Below are positions 49,645 through 57,925 of a DNA stretch of 64,000 nucleotides, piece by piece; positions within the stretch are counted from its first letter, which is position 1, and each line of letters begins with the position of its first letter. The DNA is taken from positions 1 through 64,000 of the forward strand of contig NZ_WOFH01000021.1 in the NCBI RefSeq assembly GCF_009733595.1, read 5' to 3'. The notes below the pieces were generated by a model. That model ran no database searches. It saw only the letters and a list, made by a program, of their open reading frames with translations, and was not told the origin of the DNA. The translations under genes were made by a program, and so were the position numbers. The DNA comes from Actinomadura litoris. Its GTDB lineage: Bacteria; Actinomycetota; Actinomycetes; Streptosporangiales; Streptosporangiaceae.

Positions 49645-51234
49645 TTACCGGACGAACATATGTGTCGTGGCGTGTCCCGCGAGGTCCAGGATCGGCTGGG
49701 GGAGCACACCGAGTACCACAGTAGCCGTCAACCCGAGTGCCACCGCCGCCGCGGTCGCCGGCCCGGCGACGACCGTGGGGCCGTCGGCCTCCGGCTCGCT
49801 GAAGAACATCACGACGATCACCCGGACGTAGAAGAACGCCGCGATCGCCGAGGAGATCACACCGACGATCACCAGCGGCGTCGCGTCGGCCTGCACGGCC
49901 GCCTTGAACACCGCGAACTTGCCGGTGAAGCCGCTGGTCAGCGGGATACCGGCGAAGGCCAGCAGGAAGAAGGCGAAGGTGCCCGCGACGACCGGGGAGC
50001 GCTTGCCGAGCCCGGCCCAGCGCGACAGGTGCGCCGCCTCACCGCCCGCGTCCCGCACCATCGTGATCACCGCGAACGCGCCGACCGTGGTGAAGCCGTA
50101 GGCCGCGAGGTAGAACAGCGCGCTGGACAGGCCGTCCCTGGAGGTGGCGACGACCGCGGTCAGCAGGAACCCGGCGTGCGCGATCGAGGAGTAGGCCAGC
50201 ATCCGCTTGAGGTCGGTCTGGGTGATCGCGATGACCGCGCCGATGACCATTGTGAGAATGGCCACCCCCCACATGATCGGCTCCCAGTCCCACTTGAGCG
50301 TCTCGAACCCGACGTAGTAGACGCGCAGGATCGCGCCGAACGCGGCGACGAGCGTGCAGGAGGCCATCAGCGCCGTGATCGGCGTGGGGGCGCCCTGGTA
50401 GACGTCCGGCTTCCACATGTGGAACGGCACCGCGCCGAGCTTGAACAGCAGCCCGACCGACAGCAGCGCGACGCCCGCGAGCAGCAGCGTCTCGCTCCCG
50501 GCGTCCTTGCTGATCTCGGCGGAGATGTCGGCGAGCCGCACCGAGCCCGCGTACCCGTACAGCAGCGCCGCGCCGTACAGGAAGAACGCCGAGGAGAACG
50601 CGCCGAGCAGGAAGTACTTGACCGCCGCCTCCTGGGAGAGCAGGCGCCGCCGGCGGGCGAGCCCGCACAGCAGGTACAGCGGCAGTGACATGACCTCCAG
50701 CGCCACGAACATCGTGAGCAGGTCGTTGGAGGCCGGGAACATCAGCATCCCGCCGACCGCGAACATCATCAGCGGGAACACCTCGGTCTGGGTGATCCCG
50801 GCGGCGGCGCTGCGCTGCTCGGCCTCGCTGCCCGGCAGCGCGGACGCCTGCGCGGCGAAGTGCCCGCCGCCGACGACGCTGCCGCCGCGCTCGGCGATCA
50901 GCAGCAGGCTGACGAGCGCGAGCACGAGGATGGTGCCCTGGAGGAACAGGGTGGGGCCGTCCACGCCGAGCGCGCCCTCGGCGGCGACGTGGTGCGGCTC
51001 GTCGTGGACGCCGAGGACGATCGTCCACGCGAACGCGCCGGCGAGGCCGAGGAAGGCGAGGGGGACCTGCGCGTAGTAGCGCCAGGTGCGTCCGACGAAC
51101 GCCTCGACCAGCACGCCGGCGACGGCGATCCCGAGCACGAGCAGCAGCGGGCCGATCTGGTCGTACTCGATGTGCGGCGCCGGGATGTCACCCCCCTGCG
51201 CGAGGACGGCGCTCACCTGACTGCTGCGGCTCAT
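49645..51234 (-). CDS. nuoN: Complex I subunit N (NuoN), main operon
   Basis: A 529-residue antiporter-like subunit with fourteen helices. Channel features: Glu in MFVALEVMSLPLYLLCG, Lys in SQEAAVKYFLLGAF, the PFHMWKPDVYQGAPTPITALM broken helix, and LKRMLAYSSIAHAGFLL. It is the last nuo gene of the operon, coupled to nuoM by 4 bp and followed after 10 bp by the polyprenyl synthase. It is 37 residues longer than the second-set NuoN because of its N-terminus and a polar loop (FAAQASALPGSEAEQRSAA). Confidence 0.95.
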   Translation of the reverse strand: MSRSSQVSAVLAQGGDIPAPHIEYDQIGPLLLVLGIAVAGVLVEAFVGRTWRYYAQVPLAFLGLAGAFAWTIVLGVHDEPHHVAAEGALGVDGPTLFLQGTILVLALVSLLLIAERGGSVVGGGHFAAQASALPGSEAEQRSAAAGITQTEVFPLMMFAVGGMLMFPASNDLLTMFVALEVMSLPLYLLCGLARRRRLLSQEAAVKYFLLGAFSSAFFLYGAALLYGYAGSVRLADISAEISKDAGSETLLLAGVALLSVGLLFKLGAVPFHMWKPDVYQGAPTPITALMASCTLVAAFGAILRVYYVGFETLKWDWEPIMWGVAILTMVIGAVIAITQTDLKRMLAYSSIAHAGFLLTAVVATSRDGLSSALFYLAAYGFTTVGAFAVITMVRDAGGEAAHLSRWAGLGKRSPVVAGTFAFFLLAFAGIPLTSGFTGKFAVFKAAVQADATPLVIVGVISSAIAAFFYVRVIVVMFFSEPEADGPTVVAGPATAAAVALGLTATVVLGVLPQPILDLAGHATTHMFVR

Positions 51235-52811
51235 GGACGGGCTCCGTTCTCGGCGACGTTCCCGGTGGTCTTCGGCGCGGGATCATGCCGATCGACCCGG
51301 ACCAGCGTCTCCTTCACCGAAGGGTTGATGACGTGCAGCACCGGCTGCGGGAACAGGCCCATCGCCACGATGATCGCGATGATGGGCGCGACCGCCCACT
51401 TCTCGCGCGCGGACAGGTCCCGCATGCCCTCGACGGCCGGGGCCTTGGGCCCGCCCATGGTCCGCTGGTACATCCACAGGATGTAGATCGCGGCGAGGAC
51501 GACGCCGCTGACCGCGAGCACGGCGGCCCACCGGTAGCGGCTGAACGTCCCGACGATGACGAGGAACTCCGATACGAACGTGGACAGGCCGGGCAGCGAC
51601 AGCCCGGACAGGCCCGCGACGAGGAACGTCCCGGCGAGGACGGGCGCGACCTTCTGGACGCCGCCGTAGTCGCCGATCCGCGCCGACCGGCGCCGGACGA
51701 TCATGAAGCCGACGACGAGGAACAGCGCGCCGGTGGAGAACCCGTGGTTGACCATGTAGAGGGTCGCGCCGGACTGGCCCTGCGAGGTCATCGCGAAGAT
51801 GCCGAGCACGATGAACCCGAAGTGCGACACCGAGGTGTAGGCGATGAGCCGCTTCAGGTCGACCTGCCCGATCGCGAGGACGGCGCCGTAGATGATGCTG
51901 AGCACCGCGAACCCGAGCACGACCGGCGTCGCCCACTTGGCGGCGCCGGGGAACAGCTCCAGGCAGAACCGCAGCATCCCGTAGGTGCCGACCTTGTCCA
52001 GGACGCCGACGATCAGCACGAGCGCGCCGGGCGGGGACTGCTGCGCCGCGTCGGGCAGCCAGGTGTGCACCGGCACCATCGGCGCCTTGATCGCGAACGC
52101 GACGAAGAAGCCGAGGAACAGCCACTTGGCGGTGGTCGGGTCGATGTTCATCTTCGACAGCTCGTCGAACATGAACGTGCCGTGCCCGAGGCCGCCCTCG
52201 GCGGTGGACTTGGCCGACAGCGGGTACAGCCAGATCACCGCGACGAGCATCAGCAGCCCGCCGAACAGCGAGTACAGCAGGAACTTCACCGCGGCGTAGG
52301 AGCGCTGCGCGCCGCCGTAGTACCCGATGATGAAGTACACCGGGATCAGCATCGCCTCGAAGAAGACGTAGAACAGGAACACGTCGGTCGCGGCGAACAC
52401 GCCGATCATCGCCGCTTCCAGCGTGAGCAGCAGCGCCATGTAGGTCTTCACCGACCGCTTGGCGGGCACGTCCACGCCGCCCGACCGGTCGTCCTCGCTC
52501 CAGGAGGCGAGGATCACCAGCGGGACGAGGATCACCGACAGCACGATCAGCACCAGCGCGACGCCGTCGACGCCGAGCGCCCAGTGGACGCCGAACTCCT
52601 TGATCCACCAGTACTTCTCGGTGAACTGGAAGCGCGACCCGCCGGCGTCGAAGCGCGCCGCCATCACGAGGGCGACCGCCAGCGTGACCGCGGACGCGCC
52701 GAGCGCGACCTGCTTGACCAGCGCCTCGCGCTCGCGCGGCAGCACCGCCACGAGCACCGCGCCGACGAGCGGCAGCGCGATGAGGACGCTCAGCCAGGGA
52801 AAGTCATTCAC
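51231..52811 (-). CDS. nuoM: Complex I subunit M (NuoM), main operon
   Basis: A 526-residue antiporter-like subunit. The GTG at 52811 (starting VNDFPWLSVLIALPLVGAV) overlaps the nuoL stop as GTGA; the frame upstream is nuoL antiframe. Motifs: Glu in LFYVFFEAMLIPVYFII, PVHTWLPDAAQQSPPGALVL, Lys in VGVLDKVGTYGMLRF, and LKRLIAYTSVSHFGFI. A polar loop (GGLGHGTFMFDELSKMNIDP) between helices is shared with actinobacterial NuoM. Confidence 0.95.
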   Translation of the reverse strand: MNDFPWLSVLIALPLVGAVLVAVLPREREALVKQVALGASAVTLAVALVMAARFDAGGSRFQFTEKYWWIKEFGVHWALGVDGVALVLIVLSVILVPLVILASWSEDDRSGGVDVPAKRSVKTYMALLLTLEAAMIGVFAATDVFLFYVFFEAMLIPVYFIIGYYGGAQRSYAAVKFLLYSLFGGLLMLVAVIWLYPLSAKSTAEGGLGHGTFMFDELSKMNIDPTTAKWLFLGFFVAFAIKAPMVPVHTWLPDAAQQSPPGALVLIVGVLDKVGTYGMLRFCLELFPGAAKWATPVVLGFAVLSIIYGAVLAIGQVDLKRLIAYTSVSHFGFIVLGIFAMTSQGQSGATLYMVNHGFSTGALFLVVGFMIVRRRSARIGDYGGVQKVAPVLAGTFLVAGLSGLSLPGLSTFVSEFLVIVGTFSRYRWAAVLAVSGVVLAAIYILWMYQRTMGGPKAPAVEGMRDLSAREKWAVAPIIAIIVAMGLFPQPVLHVINPSVKETLVRVDRHDPAPKTTGNVAENGARP

Positions 52812-54724
52812 GACACGTTCACCACCAGGAGCGCCGCGACGACGAGAGCCGCGCCGAAGAACATCGAAAGGGCGTAGGAGCGGGCGAAGCCGGTCTGGAG
52901 GCGCCGGATGCGCCCGGAGCTGCCGCCGACCCCCGCGGCCAGGCCGTTGACGGCGCCGTCGACGCCGCGGCCGTCGAACCAGACCGCGAGCCGGGTCAGC
53001 CACTGGCCGGGCCGCATCAGCAGCGACTCGTTCAGCGCGTCCCCGTACAGGTCCTTGCGGGCGGCGACGGTGACGAACGACCCGGCGGGCGCCTCGCGCG
53101 GCACCTTCCGGCTGCCGTACTGCCGCCAGGCGATCGCGACGCCGATGACCATCAGCACGAACGTGCCGGCGCCGGCGGCGGTGATCAGCTTGAACTCGTG
53201 CTCGTGCTCGGGCGCCCCGACGACCGGCTCCAGGAAGTCGGAGAACCCGCCGAGGATGAGGAACCCGCCCGCGAACACCGAGCCGACCGCCAGCAGCATC
53301 AGCGGAACGGTCATCACCTTCGGCGACTCGTGCGGGTGGACGTCCTCGGCCCAGCGCTTCTCACCGAAGAACGTCATGAACATCACGCGCGACATGTAGT
53401 AGGCGGTGATGCCCGCGCCGATCAGCGCGCACGAGCCGAGGATCGCCCCGGACGTGCCGCCCTTGTCGAACGCGGCCTCGATGATGCCGTCCTTGGTGAA
53501 CCAGCCGGACAGGCCGGGGAACCCGATGATGGCGAGGTACCCGAGCCCGAACGTGGCGTAGGTGATCACCATCATCGTGCGGAGCGCGCCGTAGTGGCGC
53601 ATGTTCACGTCGTCCTTCATGCCGTGCATGACCGACCCGGCGCCGAGGAACAGGCCCGCCTTGAAGAAGCCGTGCGCGATGAGGTGCGCGATGGCGAAGA
53701 CGTAACCGGGCTTGCCGAGCCCCGCGGCGAGGTGCATGTAGCCGATCTGCGACATCGTCGACCCGGCGAGGGCCTTCTTGATGTCGTCCTTGCCGCACCC
53801 GATGATCGCACCGGCGAGCAGCGTGGCCGCGCCGACGATCGTCACCACGAGCTGCGCGGTGTCGGACATCTCGAAGATCGGCCCGGCCCGGACGATCAGG
53901 TAGACGCCGGCGGTCACCATCGTCGCGGCGTGGATGAGCGCCGACACCGGGGTCGGGCCCTCCATCGCGTCCAGCAGCCAGGACTGGAGCGGGAGCTGCG
54001 CGGACTTGCCGCACGCGCCGAGCAGGAGCAGCAGCCCGATCGCGGTCGCGGTGCCGGTGCTGAGCTGGGACGCCAGGCCCACGTGCTCGGCGCCGGTGCC
54101 GAGGATCTGGTCGAAGCCGATCGTCCCGAACGTGGAGAACATCAGCGCGATCGCGAGGATCAGCCCGAGGTCGCCGACGCGGTTGACGACGAACGCCTTC
54201 TTCGCGGCGGTCGCGGCGGTCGGCTTGTACTGCCAGAACCCGATCAGCAGGTAGGACGCGAGGCCCACGCCCTCCCAGCCGAGGAACAGCACCAGGAAGT
54301 TGTTGCCGAGCACCAGCAGCAGCATCGCCGCGACGAACAGGTTCAGGTAGGCGAAGAACCGGCGCCGGTCGGGGTCCTCGGCCATGTAGCCGATGGAGTA
54401 GATGTGGATGAGCGAGCCCACCCCGGTGATCAGCAGGACGAAGCTGATGGACAGCGGGTCCACCAGCAGGTCCATCCCGACCTTGAACGAGCCGACGTCG
54501 ATGAAGTCCCACAGGTGCAGGGTCCGGCGCCGCTCCTCGGCCTCGTAGCCCAGCATCTGGACGAACATCGCCGCGCCCACGACGAACGAGGCCAGCGACA
54601 TCGTGACGCCGAGCAGATGGCCCCACCGGTCGGTGCGCCTCCCCCCGAGCAGGAGGATCGCGGCGCCCGCGAGCGGCAGCGCGATGAGAAGCCAGGACGC
54701 GGCCTGGATGCCTTCCGCTTTCAT
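52808..54724 (-). CDS. nuoL: Complex I subunit L (NuoL), main operon
   Basis: A 638-residue distal pump subunit. Motifs: Glu in FLGWEGVGLASYLLIGFW, LLDAMEGPTPVSALIHAATM, and KDDIKKALAGSTMSQIGYMHLA. After GWFTKDGIIEAAFDKGG it goes directly into the next helix, without the insert seen in the second-set NuoL. The long lateral helix region and the closing anchor FARSYALSMFFGAALVVAALL are present. ATG 54724 is favoured by AGAGG at 6-nt spacing over a GTG three bases upstream. Confidence 0.95.
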   Translation of the reverse strand: MKAEGIQAASWLLIALPLAGAAILLLGGRRTDRWGHLLGVTMSLASFVVGAAMFVQMLGYEAEERRRTLHLWDFIDVGSFKVGMDLLVDPLSISFVLLITGVGSLIHIYSIGYMAEDPDRRRFFAYLNLFVAAMLLLVLGNNFLVLFLGWEGVGLASYLLIGFWQYKPTAATAAKKAFVVNRVGDLGLILAIALMFSTFGTIGFDQILGTGAEHVGLASQLSTGTATAIGLLLLLGACGKSAQLPLQSWLLDAMEGPTPVSALIHAATMVTAGVYLIVRAGPIFEMSDTAQLVVTIVGAATLLAGAIIGCGKDDIKKALAGSTMSQIGYMHLAAGLGKPGYVFAIAHLIAHGFFKAGLFLGAGSVMHGMKDDVNMRHYGALRTMMVITYATFGLGYLAIIGFPGLSGWFTKDGIIEAAFDKGGTSGAILGSCALIGAGITAYYMSRVMFMTFFGEKRWAEDVHPHESPKVMTVPLMLLAVGSVFAGGFLILGGFSDFLEPVVGAPEHEHEFKLITAAGAGTFVLMVIGVAIAWRQYGSRKVPREAPAGSFVTVAARKDLYGDALNESLLMRPGQWLTRLAVWFDGRGVDGAVNGLAAGVGGSSGRIRRLQTGFARSYALSMFFGAALVVAALLVVNVS

Positions 54725-54734
54725 CACTGGCCTC

Positions 54735-55034
54735 TCAGTACTTCAGCAGGTTCGCGTCGTCGACCGACGAGGACCTGCGCGTCCGGAAGATGGTCATGAT
54801 GATCGCCAGGCCCACCACGACCTCCGCCGCGGCCACCACCATCACGAAGAACGCGATGATCTGGCCGTCCAGCTCGCCGTGCATGCGGGAGAACGAGACG
54901 AACGCCAGGTTCGTCGCGTTCAGCATGAGCTCGACGCACATGAACACCACGATCGCGTTGCGGCGCACGAGGACGCCGAGCGCACCGATGGTGAACAGGA
55001 TCGCCGAGAGCGCCAGATAGTGCCCCGGACTCAT
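54735..55034 (-). CDS. nuoK: Complex I subunit K (NuoK), main operon
   Basis: A 99-residue three-helix subunit. The two channel glutamates are in VFMCVELMLNATNLAFV and VVAAAEVVVGLAIIM. It has the standard length for the family, with no tail. It overlaps nuoJ by 4 bp and is 10 bp ahead of nuoL. Confidence 0.95.
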   Translation of the reverse strand: MSPGHYLALSAILFTIGALGVLVRRNAIVVFMCVELMLNATNLAFVSFSRMHGELDGQIIAFFVMVVAAAEVVVGLAIIMTIFRTRRSSSVDDANLLKY

Positions 55035-56014
55035 TGACCAGCCTCGCCTTCACGCTCGTTGCCGGCCGACCCGCCGCCGGCGCCGCCCTCGGAGGGGGCG
55101 CCCGCGACCGGCGATCCGGCCTTGACGACGCGCGACTCGGCGCCCGCGTCCCGCGACTCCCGGGTCACCGCCCGCACAGCCGCCACGTCCTGCCCGAGGG
55201 CCTCCTCCTCGGTCTCGCCGTGCAGGTCGACGTGCCGCTCGACGGTGTCGGTGCGCGCCGCGATGATCGGGTTGACCGACAGCTCGGACGGCGTCCCGTC
55301 GGGCAGCAGCGCCGGCATGTCGACGGCGTTGTGCCGGGCGTAGGTGCCCGGGCCCGGCAGCGGGCCGGGGTGGTCGCCGGACAGGAACCGTCCCTTGGAC
55401 AGGTCGCGCTGCGTCGGCTTCGGCTCGGTCCGCTCGCGGTGCGCGAGCACCATCGCGCCGAGCGCCGCCGTGATCAGCAGGGCGCTGGTCGCCTCGAACG
55501 CGAACACGTAGTCCTTGAACAGCAGCCGCGCGAGACCGACGACGTTGCCGTCGCCGTTCGCGGTCTTCAGCCCGGCCGAGTCGCCGAGCGCCGCGTTGCC
55601 GAGCCCGACCGCCAGCAGCGCGACGAACCCGATCGCGCCGATCGCCGCCCAGAACCGCTGGCCCCTGATCGTCTCCACCAGCGAGTCGGTGGAGCTGACC
55701 CCGACCAGCATCAGCACGAACAGGAACAGCATCAGCACCGCGCCGGTGTAGACGATGACCTGGACGAACGCGAGGAACGGCGCGTCCTGGATCGCGTACA
55801 GCGCGGCCAGCGAGAGCATCACGGTCGCCAGCAGCAGCGCCGAGTGCACCGCCTTCCGCATGAAGATCATGCCGAGCGCGGCGCAGACCGACACGACGGC
55901 CAGCAGCCAGAAGAAGAACGGCTCGCCCGACTGCTTGTCGGCGACGTGCCCGGCCAGGACCTGCCCGGAGGCGACGTGCCCCGCCAGCGCGTGGCCGGTC
56001 AGCCCGGCGCTCAC
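55031..56014 (-). CDS. nuoJ: Complex I subunit J (NuoJ), main operon, long C-tail
   Basis: A 327-residue subunit; the membrane part (five helices, about residues 32-190) includes the conserved VQVIVYTGAVLMLFLFVLML. The ~25 residues before it carry a short repeat (LAGHV...LAGHVADK). After the last helix there is a ~135-residue hydrophilic extension rich in Glu/Asp/Gly (PLPGPGTYARHNAVDMPALL, then VDLHGETEEEALGQD), seen in other actinobacterial NuoJ but of unknown role. ATG 56014 overlaps the nuoI stop by 4 bp. Confidence 0.93.
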   Translation of the reverse strand: MSAGLTGHALAGHVASGQVLAGHVADKQSGEPFFFWLLAVVSVCAALGMIFMRKAVHSALLLATVMLSLAALYAIQDAPFLAFVQVIVYTGAVLMLFLFVLMLVGVSSTDSLVETIRGQRFWAAIGAIGFVALLAVGLGNAALGDSAGLKTANGDGNVVGLARLLFKDYVFAFEATSALLITAALGAMVLAHRERTEPKPTQRDLSKGRFLSGDHPGPLPGPGTYARHNAVDMPALLPDGTPSELSVNPIIAARTDTVERHVDLHGETEEEALGQDVAAVRAVTRESRDAGAESRVVKAGSPVAGAPSEGGAGGGSAGNEREGEAGQ

Positions 56015-56601
56015 TGGGTCTCACCGCCCCTGCGGCCGCGCGCCCGGCCCGCGGCGGAGGCGCCGCCGGACTCGGCCGGGGCGGACTCCTCGGGCTGGAG
56101 GCCGAGGCGGTAGTACTCCTCCTCGGTGTCGCCGAGCCGCATCTCGTGCGGCGGCTGCTCCATGCCCTCGCGCAGCGGCGCCAGCAGCATCTCCTTGGTG
56201 TAGATCAGGCTCTCGCGGCTGTCGTCGGCGAGCTCGTACTCGTTGGTCATCGTGAGCGCCCGGGTGGGGCACGCCTCGATGCACAGCCCGCACAGGATGC
56301 AGCGCAGATAGTTGATCTGGTAGACGCGGCCGTACCGCTCGCCCGGCGAGTACCGCTCGTCGGCGGTGTTGTCGGCGCCCTCGACGAAGATGGCGTCGGC
56401 GGGGCACGCCCAGGCGCACAGCTCGCACCCGACGCACTTCTCCAGCCCGTCCGGCCACCGGTTGAGCTGGTGCCGGCCGTGGAAGCGCGGCGCGGTCGGC
56501 TTCTTCACCTCGGGGTACTGAACGGTCTCGCTCTTGCTGAACATCTGGTGGAACGAGACCCCGAACCCCTTGACGGGATTCAGGAAATCAGTGAGTCCCA
56601 C
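56011..56601 (-). CDS. nuoI: Complex I subunit I, 2x[4Fe-4S] (NuoI), main operon
   Basis: A 196-residue ferredoxin-like subunit. Clusters N6a and N6b are bound by CVGCELCAWACP and CILCGLCIEACP. The N-terminus MGLTDFLNPVKGFGVSFHQM is the family standard and supports the ATG at 56601, which lies 14 bp inside the end of nuoH. The C-terminus is a short Ala/Arg-rich tail. Its cluster-binding spacings match the second-set NuoI, so the two could compete for the same electron route. Confidence 0.95.
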   Translation of the reverse strand: MGLTDFLNPVKGFGVSFHQMFSKSETVQYPEVKKPTAPRFHGRHQLNRWPDGLEKCVGCELCAWACPADAIFVEGADNTADERYSPGERYGRVYQINYLRCILCGLCIEACPTRALTMTNEYELADDSRESLIYTKEMLLAPLREGMEQPPHEMRLGDTEEEYYRLGLQPEESAPAESGGASAAGRARGRRGGETQ

Positions 56602-57925
56602 TGGTGACCTCCTCAGGAGGGGTTTTGACCTTGGTGGCCCCGGCCGGACCGCCGTGGTAGTGCGGCGCGTCCAGCGGCGGCACCGGGAACCCGCCGGCGG
56701 CGGGATCGGGCGCGACGTCCCGGCCCGCTCCGGGGACGATCTCCTTCTCGTCCTCGCCGCCGCGGACCATCTCCCAGATCACCGTGGCCACCAGCACCAC
56801 CGCCGCGACCACGGCGGCGATGATGACGATCTGCCGCATGTCGTGGCCCTCGTTGCGCAGCGCGCGGATGGTCGACACCAGCAGGATCCAGCCGAGCGAG
56901 AAGGGCATGAGCACCTTCCACCCGAGCTTCATCAGCTGGTCGTAGCGGACGCGCGGCAGCGAGCCGCGCAGCCAGATGAAGAAGAAGATGAACAGCCACA
57001 GCTTGACCAGGAACCACAGCACCGGCCACCAGCCGGCGTTGGCGCCCGCCCACACCGTGGAGATCGGCGCGGGAGCCCGCCAGCCGCCGAGGAACAGCGT
57101 CGTGGCGAGCGCCGACAGCGTCGCGAGGTTGATGTACTCCGCGAGGAAGAACATCGCGAACTTCAGCGACGAGTACTCGGTGTGGAAGCCGCCGACCAGC
57201 TCGCCCTCGCCCTCGGGGAGGTCGAAGGGGATGCGGTTCGACTCGCCCATCATCGTGATCACGTACACGAGGAAGGACGGCAGCAGCAGCACCACGAACC
57301 ACTTGTCGTGTTGCGCGGCGACGATGTCGGAGGTCGACATCGACCCCGCGAACAGGAACACCGCGACGAACGACAGGCCCATCGCGATCTCGTAGGAGAT
57401 CACCTGGGCGGACGAGCGGAGCCCGCCGAGCAGCGAGTAGGGCGACATCGACGACCAGCCGGCCAGCACGATCCCGTACACGCCCATCGAGGACATCGCG
57501 AGCACCAGCAGCACCGCGACCGGGAGGTCGGTGCCCTGGAGGGCCGTCTGGTGCCCGAACACCGACACCGTCGGCCCGAACGGGATGATGATGAAGGAGA
57601 TGAACGCCGGGACGGCCGACACGATCGGCGCCAGGACGAAGACCAGCTTGTCGACCTGGCGGGGGACGATGTCCTCCTTGAGCGCCAGCTTCACGCCGTC
57701 GGCGAGGCCCTGGAGCAGCCCCTGCGGTCCGACCCGGTTCGGGCCGACCCGGAGCTGCATCCGGCCGATCACGCGCCGCTCGACCCACATCGACAGCAGG
57801 ACGGTCAGCACCAGGAAGACGAAGATCGCGAGGACCTTGCCGCCGATCAGCCACCACGGGTCGTCGCCGAAGCTCTTCAGCGTGGGTTCCTTCGCGGACG
57901 CCGCCGCGAGCGTGAGCGGACTCAT
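56588..57925 (-). CDS. nuoH: Complex I subunit H (NuoH), main operon
   Basis: A 445-residue, eight-helix subunit forming the quinone channel. Conserved segments: MQLRVGPNRVGPQGLLQGL, LKEDIVPRQVDKLVF, GWSSMSPYSLLGGLRSSAQV, NRIPFDLPEGEGELVGGFHT and MFFLAEYINLATLSA. The ATG at 57925 overlaps the nuoG stop by 4 bp. An extra C-terminal helix (QIVIIAAVVAAVVLVATVIW) and a polar tail follow, as in other actinobacterial NuoH. Compare the second-set copy, which lacks the GPNRVGPQG loop sequence. Confidence 0.95.
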   Translation of the reverse strand: MSPLTLAAASAKEPTLKSFGDDPWWLIGGKVLAIFVFLVLTVLLSMWVERRVIGRMQLRVGPNRVGPQGLLQGLADGVKLALKEDIVPRQVDKLVFVLAPIVSAVPAFISFIIIPFGPTVSVFGHQTALQGTDLPVAVLLVLAMSSMGVYGIVLAGWSSMSPYSLLGGLRSSAQVISYEIAMGLSFVAVFLFAGSMSTSDIVAAQHDKWFVVLLLPSFLVYVITMMGESNRIPFDLPEGEGELVGGFHTEYSSLKFAMFFLAEYINLATLSALATTLFLGGWRAPAPISTVWAGANAGWWPVLWFLVKLWLFIFFFIWLRGSLPRVRYDQLMKLGWKVLMPFSLGWILLVSTIRALRNEGHDMRQIVIIAAVVAAVVLVATVIWEMVRGGEDEKEIVPGAGRDVAPDPAAGGFPVPPLDAPHYHGGPAGATKVKTPPEEVTSGTH